Source: Gammaproteobacteria bacterium (GTDB taxonomy: Bacteria; Pseudomonadota; Gammaproteobacteria; Steroidobacterales; Woeseiaceae). From it: 62,069 nucleotides of DNA. Made by a program: the position numbers and the translations under genes. Shown piece by piece: positions 53,090 through 61,194 of this stretch (the first letter of the stretch is position 1; each line of letters opens with the position of its first letter). Below the pieces are notes generated by a model that saw only the letters and a program-made list of their open reading frames with translations, was not told the DNA's origin and did not search any database. The DNA is taken from contig JAHHOT010000157.1 of NCBI GenBank assembly GCA_018677555.1, forward strand, positions 1 through 62,069. The letters run 5' to 3'.

Positions 53090-53125
53090 TTGACATCAAA
53101 GTAAATTGTTTTATCTTGATATCAA
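53090..53125 (+). promoter_or_regulatory. Promoter with paired MarR operator boxes
   Basis: TTGACATCAA (53090-53099) and TTGATATCAA (53116-53125) lie 26 bases apart, start to start; the second is a perfect palindrome. A weaker copy TTGACATAA begins at 53068. A -35 TTGACA (53090-53095), 16-base spacer and -10 TATCTT (53112-53117) overlap both boxes, so a bound MarR dimer would block the plus-strand promoter of the small gene. Both sides of the divergent promoter could be repressed. Confidence 0.6.
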
Positions 53126-53149
53126 AGTAATTCATTGCAGGAAAGCGCC

Positions 53150-53437
53150 ATGATAGACCAGCCCTCCCCCGACGAGAATATTCTGCCGGCCGATGAGACC
53201 GACGACTCTGCGGTCCGCTATGCGGATTTTATGAACTTCGCCATTGACGTCGATCACGAGGAACGTGCAGACAAATTCGATACCGTCGCACGACGCAAGA
53301 AGCAGCCATTGAGCGCCCGCCAGCGCGTCGAAATGCTGCAGGAAGAACAATGGTTACAGACATTGATTACAGATCTGGAGAACCTGGATTTTTTTGAAAG
53401 TACCAACGATCGATTCTTCGAAGGACTTTCTCACTAA
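53150..53437 (+). CDS. Small acidic protein of unknown function
   Basis: 95 residues from ATG 53150 with AGGAAA upstream. It begins MIDQPSPDENILPADETDDS and is rich in Asp/Glu at the front, with a central charged helix (KKQPLSARQRVEMLQEEQWL) and an aromatic end (DFFESTNDRFFEGL). No signal peptide or membrane segment. I do not recognise the family. It is controlled by the divergent MarR protein through overlapping operator boxes and stops three bases before the candidate RNA at 53441. Confidence 0.65.
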   Translation: MIDQPSPDENILPADETDDSAVRYADFMNFAIDVDHEERADKFDTVARRKKQPLSARQRVEMLQEEQWLQTLITDLENLDFFESTNDRFFEGLSH

Positions 53438-53440
53438 CCT

Positions 53441-53760
53441 GTTGGCGGCTGCCGGACGTGTTGGCAGCGCTCACGTAAGCGCGAGGAACGAAGCAGCCGC
53501 AGGCTGCGAGAGGCAAGGGGGACCACGGTTCGTCGCGGCAGCCGCCAGCAAGGACCAACAGTAACCCGGTGGGACAACGGAATTGTCTGAGGATGAACAG
53601 TGAACAGGAAGCACATTGGCAACGGTTATCAGGACGCGAAGGATGGAGAACTGGCAATTGTCGGCAGAGAGACCCATCGCGCGACAGTATCACGAGGAAC
53701 ACCGGGCGTCGGATTCGCGCGTGACGGTTCCGAATTGCAGAACGATGCAACAAAACGAAT
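53441..53760 (+). ncRNA. Candidate CsrB/RsmB-type regulatory RNA
   Basis: About 320 bases without a supported gene, with at least eleven GGA motifs. Several sit in hairpin loops: GCTGCC-GGACGTGTT-GGCAGC (53448-53468), GACAA-CGGAA-TTGTC (53573-53587), CTG-AGGATGAA-CAG (53587-53600) and GCG-TCGGATT-CGC (53706-53718). This is the arrangement of CsrA/RsmA-sequestering RNAs. A 12-bp pair (53443-53454 with 53536-53547) could close the 5' domain. A U-run terminator and a start site are not obvious, so ends are approximate and the strand is inferred from the GGA motifs. Confidence 0.45.
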
Positions 53761-53902
53761 ATGGCCACTGCCTCATCACGGCTGGCACCTCTAGGCTGTA
53801 TTTTGTGACAGGTACTCATTGACTTTAGACAGCTTGCTCTCTGATACGCCGGGGCATACAGTCTGGACTCTCCTACTGTCATCCTCGCGGAGGACGACCA
53901 TC

Positions 53903-54286
53903 ATGAAAATCATCATCTCTGCAGTAATGGCTGCTGTCGTGGCCTGCCTGATCGTGGCAATGCCTGCTAACGCCGACACGGATAATCTGCAAACGCTGGC
54001 CAGGATCACGATGACACTGAACCACTATCCATCGGACGCGGAAAAGGCAACGCTGAAAGCAATTGTCGACAGCGACGACAGCAGCGAAGAAGAGGCGTCG
54101 ATCGCAATGGCGCTGTACAACATGCAGCACAAAGTCAAAGAAAAGGACGCCGAACGGCTTATGGACATTGTTGACGATGAAACGTCTAATCCCGTGGCGA
54201 AGGATATCGCCAGTATTCTGCTCGAGGTCAACCATAGCCCGAATGATGCCGACAAGGCCAAGCTCGCCGCACTGGCCAGCAACTAA
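53903..54286 (+). CDS. Small periplasmic alpha-helical protein
   Basis: 127 residues from ATG 53903 (GGAGGA at 53889-53894 upstream; the frame also stays open back to 53819). Signal peptide IIISAVMAAVVACLIVAMPA, cleaved after NADT. The mature part is helical with two similar pieces (ITMTLNHYPSDAEKATLKAI; ILLEVNHSPNDADKAKLAAL) and reads as a repeat of helix pairs. No family recognised. A REP-like element starts immediately after the stop. Confidence 0.7.
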   Translation: MKIIISAVMAAVVACLIVAMPANADTDNLQTLARITMTLNHYPSDAEKATLKAIVDSDDSSEEEASIAMALYNMQHKVKEKDAERLMDIVDDETSNPVAKDIASILLEVNHSPNDADKAKLAALASN

Positions 54287-54306
54287 ACGGGGTCGAACCG
54301 ATTTTC
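54287..54306 (+). repeat. REP-like element, copy 4
   Basis: ACGGGGTCGAACCGATTTTC begins on the base after the stop codon (54284-54286) of the periplasmic protein. Same orientation as copy 3. Confidence 0.6.
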
Positions 54307-54334
54307 TAGCCAGCCAGGCAGTCTGCTTCGACGC

Positions 54335-54392
54335 AAATGGGGACATTCCTGATTTAATGTACTAATACATTAAATCAGGAATGTCCCCATTT
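54335..54392. repeat. 27-bp perfect inverted repeat (palindromic element)
   Basis: Left arm 54335-54361 (AAATGGGGACATTCCTGATT then TAATGTA) and right arm 54366-54392 are exact inverted copies around CTAA. This is the same family as 36752-36809, with one more C in the arm. It lies between the periplasmic protein and the RND adaptor; it would form a very stable hairpin on either strand. Part of it reads as MSPFRF if the adaptor start is wrongly set at 54381. Confidence 0.7.
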
Positions 54393-54506
54393 CGTTTCAA
54401 CGAGGCGACCGGCTGTTACTATCTGGATGCCGTCATCGGGCATCCTGGCCTGCTGCGGCGGCCCTCACACAAAGCCGCTTTTTGCCCAAAAAACAACGAG
54501 AAAGCC

Positions 54507-55601
54507 GTGATCAAGAGACTGGTGCTGGTATTGACGCTTCTGACTGCGCTGTTTGGCGCTATTTTCGGCTGGAAATACCTGCAGATGCAGCAGGAAATGG
54601 CAGCCCGGGGCGGCCCGCCGACGCCTGTCGTGTCAACCCGCAGCGTCATGCGCGAAAGCTGGCAACCGGCACTGAACGCCGTAGGGAGTATTACGCCGGT
54701 ACGCGGTGTCGTCATTTCGGCGGAGGTACCCGGAGTTATTCGCAAGATTCACTTCGACTCCAGTGACCGGGTGCCCGACGGCGAACTGCTGGTTGAACTC
54801 GACGCAGAAGTCGATCTGGCCGAGCTCACTGCATTGCGGGCGGACCGCCGTCTTGCCGAGATCACCCGGGATCGCTTCGCAAGAATCTCGACCCAGAATC
54901 TGGGTTCGCGCTCCGACCTCGACCAGTCGCAGGCGTCACTCGATCGCATCGACGCCGAAATTGCGGCCAAGGAGGCGATGATCCGCAAGAAATCCGTGCG
55001 CGCGCCGTTTGGCGGAGAACTCGGAATCCGGCGAATCAATCCCGGGCAGTATCTGCAAGAAGGCGACACCATCACGGAAATCGTGGCGCTCGATCCCGTT
55101 TACGCCGAGTACACGCTTCCCGAAAGAATGCTCGCGGAGCTCGCGCCTGGACAGTCCGTCATCGTGCGCGTGCAGGCGTATGCAGATCGCGTGTTCGAAG
55201 GCAAGATACACGCCATCAGCGCCAACGTGCAGGCAGCGTCACGAAGCGTCGTTGTGCGAGCGTTGATCGCGAATCCGGATCGCGAGCTGCGACCTGGAAT
55301 GTTTGCCGAGGTCGAGACACTGCAGCCGGTTCGGGAAAACGTACTCACGCTCCCCGAACGCGCCGTAACCTACAACACTTACGGTGAATCGGTTTTCGTC
55401 GTGGAAGAAGCCGACGGCAGCCGCGTGGTTCGCCTCGTACAAATCGAAACCGGCCAGGTACGTAACGGCCGCGTCGAAATAACGCGCGGCCTCGAGGCAG
55501 GCACCGAGGTTGTGAGTGACGGCCATAACAAGTTGCGTAACGGCCAGTCGATCAGAATCGACAACTCTGTAGATCCGGATGCTGCGGATCCGCGTGCATG
55601 A
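54507..55601 (+). CDS. RND efflux periplasmic adaptor (membrane-fusion protein)
   Basis: 364 residues from a GTG at 54507 with GAG just upstream; a start at 54381 would begin inside the palindrome. An N-terminal membrane anchor (RLVLVLTLLTALFGAIFGWK), HlyD-type lipoyl/barrel-sandwich region (VISAEVPGVIRKIHFDSSDR, KKSVRAPFGGELGIRRINPG), an alpha-hairpin (RADRRLAEITRDRFARISTQ) and beta-barrel and membrane-proximal parts. It links the inner-membrane pump to an outer-membrane exit. The stop overlaps the pump gene by four bases (ATGA). No outer-membrane factor gene is seen nearby. Confidence 0.92.
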   Translation: MIKRLVLVLTLLTALFGAIFGWKYLQMQQEMAARGGPPTPVVSTRSVMRESWQPALNAVGSITPVRGVVISAEVPGVIRKIHFDSSDRVPDGELLVELDAEVDLAELTALRADRRLAEITRDRFARISTQNLGSRSDLDQSQASLDRIDAEIAAKEAMIRKKSVRAPFGGELGIRRINPGQYLQEGDTITEIVALDPVYAEYTLPERMLAELAPGQSVIVRVQAYADRVFEGKIHAISANVQAASRSVVVRALIANPDRELRPGMFAEVETLQPVRENVLTLPERAVTYNTYGESVFVVEEADGSRVVRLVQIETGQVRNGRVEITRGLEAGTEVVSDGHNKLRNGQSIRIDNSVDPDAADPRA

Positions 55602-58600
55602 AATTCACTGACCTGTTCATCCAGCGGCCGGTGCTGGCCAGTGTCGTCAGCTTGCTGATCCTGGTGGTCGGCCTGCGCTCCATTACGGCACTCGAGCTGC
55701 GCGAGTTCCCGGAGATCAGCAACACAGTTGTCTCCGTCACAACCGCCTATCCGGGCGCCAGTAGCGAATTAATGCAGGGCTTCATCACCACGCCGCTGCA
55801 ACAGGCGATCGCCGAGGCCAACGGCATCGACTTCCTCGTCTCACGAAGCTCGCAGGGCGTTTCTGTCATCGAAGCGCACATGGAGCTGGACTACGATCCC
55901 AATGCTGCCGTTGCCGAGATCCAGGCGAAGGTGGCCAGCCAACGTGGCGCCCTGCCGGCCGAATCTGAAGATCCCGTGATCGACTCCACGACCGGTGACC
56001 AGACGGCACTGATGTATATCGTTTTTTTCAGTAAGCAGATGAGCATCTCGCAGACGACTGACTACCTGTTACGCGTCGTTCAACCAAAACTGCAGGCAAC
56101 CCCGGGGGTTGCCAAGGCACAGCTTTTCGGCAGCGGTTCCTTCGCGATGCGCATCTGGCTCGACCCCGAACGCATGTCTGCCCTCAACGTATCCGCGCAG
56201 GATGTCGCGGACGTACTGCGTGCAAATAACTTTCTCGCCGCCGTAGGCCAGACCAAGGGGACCTATGTGCTGAAGAACCTGTCGGCGACGACCGATATCG
56301 CGAACGAGAACGATTTTCGCCGTCTCGTCGTCCGCAAGGACGAGGAGGCGCTTGTTCGTCTTGAAGACGTTGCGCGCATCGAACTGGGTTCGGAGAACTA
56401 CGATTCCGTTAGCTGGCTTGACGGTATTCCCGGCGCTGTTGTGGCTATCGAACCGGCCCCGGGTTCGAATCCTTTGACTGTTGCACGACTCGTTCGCGAC
56501 GAGATGGAGGACGTCAAGGCACAGTTACCCGCAGCACTCACTGCCAACGTGGCATACGACGCCAGCGTCTACATCGAGGACTCGATCAGTGAAGTGTTCA
56601 AGACTCTCATCGAAGCTCTCTTCATCGTGCTCGTGATCATATACCTGTCACTGGGCTCCATTCGCGCTGCGATCGTACCGGCGTTGGCCGTGCCGTTGTC
56701 CCTGGTCGGCGGTGCATTTCTGATGCTGTTGATGGGGTTTTCGATCAACCTGCTCACGCTGCTCGCCCTGGTCCTTTCGATCGGCCTCGTGGTCGATGAC
56801 GCCATCATTGTCGTTGAGAACGTTCACCGCCACGTGCAGATGGGCAAGTCCCGCTTCCAGGCGGCGATCGATGGTGCCCGCGAAATCGGCATGCCGATCA
56901 TCGCGATGACCACGACATTGATTGCCGTCTATGCGCCCATCGGGTTCATGGAGGGATTGGTCGGCACGTTGTTCACGGAGTTTGCATTTGCACTTGCCGG
57001 TGCCGTGCTGGTATCAGGCGTCGTCGCATTGACACTGTCGCCGATGCTGTCCGGCAAGATATTGCACCGCAAGGACGAGCCAGGCAGGTTCGAGGCGGCC
57101 GTCGAACGTTTTTTTCAACGGCTTGCCGCTGCCTACCGGCGCAGGCTGAGCAACACCCTGGATTTCGTTCCGGTAACAATGGTTTTCGCGGGTGTCGTAC
57201 TGCTCAGCATCTATTTCATGTTTGTCACCACGCCGAGCGAGCTGGCACCCGTGGAGGACCAGAGCATCCTGTTTATGTCGGGCCGCATGCCGCAGACCGC
57301 GACTATCGAGTACAACGAGATTTATACCAGGGAGCTGGTCAAGGCGCTGGGCACAATGCCCGAGGAGCACAATACTTTTCTTTTCATGGGAAGAGCCGGG
57401 CCAAACACCGTTTTCGGTGGATTCAAGATGCAGCCACCTTCGGAGCGCGATCGCTTCGTCCTCGAGGTGCTTCCCGACGTGCAGAATGCATTGGACAGCA
57501 TTGCCGGCATGAAGATTGCGGCTTTTGCGCGGCCCAGCCTGCCGGGCGAACGCGGTGGGCTGCCCGTGCAATTCGTCATTCAGTCGAACGACGATTTCGG
57601 CACGCTGGACAGTGTTGCCGATCAGCTCATCGGCGCCGCAATGCAAAGCGGCCAATTCAGGTTCCTGCAGAAAAGCATCGAGTTTTCGCGCCCGCGCACA
57701 ACGCTGGTTGTCGATCGCGATCGCGCAGGCGATCTCGGAATATCAATGGCAGACATCGGGCGCACGCTGTCCACCATGCTCGGTGAAGGCTACGTCAATC
57801 GATTCAACTTCGAAGGACGCAGCTACAAGGTCATTCCGCAACTCGAACGGGAGTTCAGGCTCACCACCGAGTCACTCAGGGATTACTATTTGCCAACTGA
57901 CGCGGGCGTACAGGTGCCGTTGTCGGCGCTCGTTACGCTGGAACGATCCGTCGAGCCCAGTCAGCGCACACAGTTCCAGCAACTGAATGCGGTTACGATA
58001 CAGGGCGCCATGGCCCCTGGCGTGTCGCTGGGCCAGGCGCTGGATTATCTGAATTCGCAGGCGGCGGTGCTCTTTCCGGCCGGCTTTACGGTCGATTACG
58101 ACGGTGAGGCGCGCCAGTACGCCGAACAGGGCAGCGCACTTCTCGTCACCTTCTTCCTCGCGCTTATCGTAATTTACCTGGTGCTGGCGGCGCAGTTCGA
58201 GAGCTGGCGGGACCCGATTATTATTCTTGTCTCGGTGCCGATGTCGATCGCCGGGGCACTGATTTTCATGACGCTGGGGCTGGCGACCGTGAATATCTAC
58301 ACGCAGGTCGGCCTGATCACGCTAATCGGGCTGATTTCCAAGAACGGAATCCTGATAGTGGAGTTTGCGAACCAGCTGCGCGAGCGCGATGGACTTGAGC
58401 GACGTGAGGCGATCGAGACAGCGGCCGCGATCCGTCTGCGACCGATACTCATGACGACCGTCGCGATGATTGTTGCGATGGTGCCGCTGCTACTGGCCAG
58501 CGGCCCCGGTGCCGTCAGTCGTTTCGACATCGGCCTGGTAATCGCGACCGGCCTGGGCGTCGGCACACTGTTCACATTATTTGTCGTGCCCGCGGTGTAT

Positions 58601-58642
58601 ATGGTGTTGTCGTCGGAACATAGTGGGACTGGAAATGGATAG
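55598..58642 (+). CDS. RND-type multidrug efflux pump (AcrB/MexB/MexF class)
   Basis: 1014 residues. Twelve membrane helices in two halves with large periplasmic loops. The proton-relay Asp pair is in GLVVDDAIIVVENVHRHVQM (helix 4), and the second half has LVLAAQFESWRDPIIILVSV and GLISKNGILIVEFANQLRER. It uses proton force to expel drugs, dyes or metabolites, together with the adaptor in front. The stop codon borders a degraded copy of the palindromic element. Control by the nearby MarR protein is possible but not shown. Confidence 0.95.
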   Translation: MKFTDLFIQRPVLASVVSLLILVVGLRSITALELREFPEISNTVVSVTTAYPGASSELMQGFITTPLQQAIAEANGIDFLVSRSSQGVSVIEAHMELDYDPNAAVAEIQAKVASQRGALPAESEDPVIDSTTGDQTALMYIVFFSKQMSISQTTDYLLRVVQPKLQATPGVAKAQLFGSGSFAMRIWLDPERMSALNVSAQDVADVLRANNFLAAVGQTKGTYVLKNLSATTDIANENDFRRLVVRKDEEALVRLEDVARIELGSENYDSVSWLDGIPGAVVAIEPAPGSNPLTVARLVRDEMEDVKAQLPAALTANVAYDASVYIEDSISEVFKTLIEALFIVLVIIYLSLGSIRAAIVPALAVPLSLVGGAFLMLLMGFSINLLTLLALVLSIGLVVDDAIIVVENVHRHVQMGKSRFQAAIDGAREIGMPIIAMTTTLIAVYAPIGFMEGLVGTLFTEFAFALAGAVLVSGVVALTLSPMLSGKILHRKDEPGRFEAAVERFFQRLAAAYRRRLSNTLDFVPVTMVFAGVVLLSIYFMFVTTPSELAPVEDQSILFMSGRMPQTATIEYNEIYTRELVKALGTMPEEHNTFLFMGRAGPNTVFGGFKMQPPSERDRFVLEVLPDVQNALDSIAGMKIAAFARPSLPGERGGLPVQFVIQSNDDFGTLDSVADQLIGAAMQSGQFRFLQKSIEFSRPRTTLVVDRDRAGDLGISMADIGRTLSTMLGEGYVNRFNFEGRSYKVIPQLEREFRLTTESLRDYYLPTDAGVQVPLSALVTLERSVEPSQRTQFQQLNAVTIQGAMAPGVSLGQALDYLNSQAAVLFPAGFTVDYDGEARQYAEQGSALLVTFFLALIVIYLVLAAQFESWRDPIIILVSVPMSIAGALIFMTLGLATVNIYTQVGLITLIGLISKNGILIVEFANQLRERDGLERREAIETAAAIRLRPILMTTVAMIVAMVPLLLASGPGAVSRFDIGLVIATGLGVGTLFTLFVVPAVYMVLSSEHSGTGNG

Positions 58643-58662
58643 GGGCATTTCCTGATTTCTGT
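58643..58662. repeat. Degraded half of the palindromic element
   Basis: GGGCATTTCCTGATTTCTGT follows the stop codon of the pump gene directly and matches the left arm of the 54335 element (GGGGACATTCCTGATTTAAT) with changes. Only one arm is left, so it is probably a relic. The RND operon is thus flanked by a full and a partial copy. Confidence 0.4.
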
Positions 58663-58674
58663 ATTTCCGCGGAG

Positions 58675-59361
58675 TTAAAGACTGACGGTAGCCGCCGAAT
58701 CCCAGATTTCGGAAAGGCGCTTCAGGAGCACGCTGTGTTCGTGATCAGCGTGGCCACTGCGAACGTAGCGCTCGGCGGCCTGGAAGACCGCATCGAGCCG
58801 CCGGTTGCGTTCATACACCGTTAGAAGAGCATTTTCGAGCTGACCGAGATCATCGCCCCTGGCCGAAGCTTGCTCTATCTCTTTGATCGCGGCGGAGACA
58901 TCAGAATCCGCAGACTGAACGTCGGCGTTCATGCTTGCTCTGCTTCGGATCGAGCCATCTCCGGTCGGAATTTGTCTCAGGAGATGTTCTATAAGGTCGC
59001 TCGATGTAACGATTCCGACCAGGGTTCGATCGGGCTCGATCACCGGCAGCGCGTGAAAGCCACCACTCGACAGTTTGTCGGCGGCTCTGCGAAGATTCTC
59101 GTCCACCGCAAGGACATGCGGACTCACCTGCATGACCTGCCGCACGCGTATTGAATTTAGCACCTCCGCATTCTCTTCGAGTAGCGAGAATCTCAGCAGG
59201 TCCGACGTCGACATGATTCCGACAAGCTTGCCCTGCTCTACAACCGGGAGGTGATTCATATCGTTTGTCTGCAATATCGACCGCGCCTCCACCACGGTCG
59301 CGTAGGGACCGATAGTGATCGGGTCGGTAGTCATGATTCGTTCGATAGATACGTCGCGCAT
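58675..59361 (-). CDS. CBS-domain protein
   Basis: 228 residues. Two CBS repeats in the first 130 residues: VVEARSILQTNDMNHLPVVE with GKLVGIMSTSDLLRFSLLEE, and LRRAADKLSSGGFHALPVIE with RTLVGIVTSSDLIEHLLRQI. The C-terminal 90 residues are helical (SAAIKEIEQASARGDDLGQL) and may mediate partner binding. Such proteins bind adenosine nucleotides and tell the cell about energy status. There is no linked enzyme here, so the partner is unknown. Confidence 0.88.
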   Translation of the reverse strand: MRDVSIERIMTTDPITIGPYATVVEARSILQTNDMNHLPVVEQGKLVGIMSTSDLLRFSLLEENAEVLNSIRVRQVMQVSPHVLAVDENLRRAADKLSSGGFHALPVIEPDRTLVGIVTSSDLIEHLLRQIPTGDGSIRSRASMNADVQSADSDVSAAIKEIEQASARGDDLGQLENALLTVYERNRRLDAVFQAAERYVRSGHADHEHSVLLKRLSEIWDSAATVSL

Positions 59362-59377
59362 ACCCGTCTCCCGGCTG

Positions 59378-59626
59378 TCAATCGGCCAAAGAGCTCAGAA
59401 AGGTGTCATTATCGACCAGATTTCTGAAGGATCCTGTGAGCGACCGCAAGTTTTGGCAGTCTTTCGAATTGTCGATTCGCTCTCCGTCCAATACCGCTTC
59501 GAATCCTTCCAACGCATGATGGGCGTAGCTTGAATACGGGTATTCCCCGGGCGCTTCGGCTAGGCCCGCACGAACGGGGTTTAGTTCAATATACCGCTAG
59601 CAGGCGAGCAGGTACTGGTGCGTCTG
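59378..59626 (-). pseudogene. Remnant of a REP-associated tyrosine transposase (RAYT)
   Basis: The minus strand from 59626 reads QTHQYLLAC, then a stop (TAG, 59597-59599), then RYIELNPVRAGLAEAPGEYP and YSSYAHHALEGFEA, and it ends at a stop 59378-59380. RYIELNPVRAG with PYSSYAHH is the signature of the C-terminal end of RAYT/IS200-like transposases. The catalytic HUH part is gone and a stop is inside, so it is dead. REP-like copies lie right beside it (59631-59681), the usual arrangement of a RAYT with its substrate repeats. Confidence 0.75.
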
Positions 59627-59630
59627 CAAA

Positions 59631-59681
59631 TGCGGTTCGAGCCCATTTACAGAGCGTCAAGAATGCGGTTCGACCCTATTT
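59631..59681 (-). repeat. REP-like elements, copies 5 and 6 (direct repeat)
   Basis: TGCGGTTCGAGCCCATTTAC (59631-59650) and ATGCGGTTCGACCCTATTTA (59662-59681) are two same-orientation copies, reverse of those at 116 and 52449, beside the RAYT remnant. The second lies in the last codons and stop region of the CoA-transferase gene, so it encodes its tail (NRVEPHS). Confidence 0.6.
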
Positions 59682-60865
59682 ATGATGTTTTTGTCGGCCA
59701 GTGCCTGAATCTCATCGTTCGACAATCCCAGCTCCAGCAGAACTTCCCTGCTATGTTGGCCCAGCCGCGGTGCGTGGCGTTGAAATTCCGGTTGCGAGTC
59801 CGACCATCGATCCGGAATCGCCGTCGCACGTATGCGTCCTTCGCTCGGGTGCATCAGCTCGGGAAAAAAACCGATGGCCTGCAGATGTTCGTCGTCAAAC
59901 AAATCCTCGAGCTCCTTCACCGGGGCATGGGCCAGGTCCGATGCCTTGAACGCCTCAAGCCATTCCGCGGTCGTTCTGCCCGCAAGCGTTTCTCTGACAA
60001 AGTTATAAACCTCGACAACATTCTCACTACGCGACGAAAAGGTTGCGAATGGCTCTTGCTCAAGAAGCTCCGGTTTGCCGACTATTCCCAGGAATTCGGC
60101 CCATTGCTTGTCGTTGTAGAGCATCAGCGCCAGGTAGCCGTCTTTTGTTCGATACGGCCTTCGGTTCGGGTTCACGATTCGCTTGTACCCGGTTTGCTCC
60201 ATGGGTGGGACAAAGGTATGCCCGCCGAGATGGTCACTCATCAGAAACTCGACCATCGTCTCGAACATCGGGATGTTGACGGACTGCCCTTTTCCGCTGT
60301 GCTCGCGATGGAACAATGCCGACACGACAGAGCTGACCACTTTTAGCCCGGTAACCCGATCGCAAAAGTTGGACGGCACGAAAGTCGGCTCCTCCCCGTA
60401 AGCGCGCGCAATGAGACCTGGAATACCCGCCATTGTCTGGATGATGTCGTCGTATGCCGGACGCCCTTCGTAAGGCCCACCTGAGCCGAAGCCGGAGCAT
60501 GTTATGAAAACAAGCTTTTCATTGATTGGCGCAATCTCCTGATAGGTCAGCCCGAGACGGCGCATCGCGCCGGGTCGCATGTTGCTGATCAGCACATCAC
60601 TTTTGCCAACCAGTTTTAACAGGACTTCCAGGCCCTCTTTTTGTTTGAGGTCGAGCACCAGGCTGCGTTTGTTTCTGTTGTTGTTCAGAAACAGGCCGCT
60701 CATCCCCTTCGAGCGGCCCTTACTCGCATATCGAATCACATCGCCGTCGGCCGACTCTATCTTGACGACGTCGGCGCCCATATCCCCCAACTGTTGGGTC
60801 GCATAGGGGCCCATCAACACCGTGGTGAGATCGATGATTTTTATTCCAGTCAGCGGTCCAGCCAC
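59657..60865 (-). CDS. Family III CoA-transferase (CaiB/BaiF type)
   Basis: 402 residues from GTG 60865 with AGGGAGGAA upstream; the frame also stays open upstream. Front: LTGIKIIDLTTVLMGPYATQ, then VLISNMRPGAMRRLGLTYQE; the catalytic Asp is in NFCDRVTGLKVV. Later YRTKDGYLALMLYNDKQWAE and KELEDLFDDEHLQAIGFFPE. It moves CoA from one acid to another (formyl-, succinyl-, carnitine-CoA, or others). A REP-like element makes up its last codons, so its original C-terminus may have been altered. Confidence 0.88.
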   Translation of the reverse strand: MAGPLTGIKIIDLTTVLMGPYATQQLGDMGADVVKIESADGDVIRYASKGRSKGMSGLFLNNNRNKRSLVLDLKQKEGLEVLLKLVGKSDVLISNMRPGAMRRLGLTYQEIAPINEKLVFITCSGFGSGGPYEGRPAYDDIIQTMAGIPGLIARAYGEEPTFVPSNFCDRVTGLKVVSSVVSALFHREHSGKGQSVNIPMFETMVEFLMSDHLGGHTFVPPMEQTGYKRIVNPNRRPYRTKDGYLALMLYNDKQWAEFLGIVGKPELLEQEPFATFSSRSENVVEVYNFVRETLAGRTTAEWLEAFKASDLAHAPVKELEDLFDDEHLQAIGFFPELMHPSEGRIRATAIPDRWSDSQPEFQRHAPRLGQHSREVLLELGLSNDEIQALADKNIINRVEPHS

Positions 60866-61194
60866 ACGTTCCTCCCTTTCGTTCGAACAGTATTGCCCGG
60901 GCCATTCAGGCAAATTTGCCGGGCCCTGCGTTAAAAACATTGTCTCCGATGCGCCGGATGGAGGCCATGGATACGTTCGGCAAAACGTCTGTTTATTGCT
61001 TTGAGCAGGCATTCCCCGCCGAAATCGCCGACAAGGTCAGCTTGTCCGGCTCCATCCTTGTGCGCCCGGAGGACGTCCGACTCTACTCCCTGTATCTCGA
61101 TCCGGCAGTGACTGACAGTGTCGCGGTCTAGCATGAAACTGCAAGTAAGAGTGCGCAATCTGGTGCCGTCACCCGACGTGACGAACGGGCAACC
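60866..61194 (+). other. Region with no supported gene
   Basis: Two short plus-strand frames occur (one from about 60916 reads SVYCFEQAFPAEIADKVSLS), but neither has a ribosome site or recognisable family. A small peptide cannot be excluded. No repeat or RNA structure is clear. Confidence 0.3.

Noticed and set aside
53441-53760. Protein-coding remnant after the small acidic gene
   Set aside because: No frame has a good start or conserved phrase; GGA-loop hairpins explain the sequence better.
54381-54506. Start of the RND adaptor inside the palindrome (MSPFRFNEA)
   Set aside because: The first codons are the right arm of the repeat; the GTG at 54507 begins the membrane anchor.
59631-59681. 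tRNA T-arm-like GGTTCGA sequences
   Set aside because: They belong to the REP-like core and no cloverleaf or acceptor stem can be drawn around any copy.
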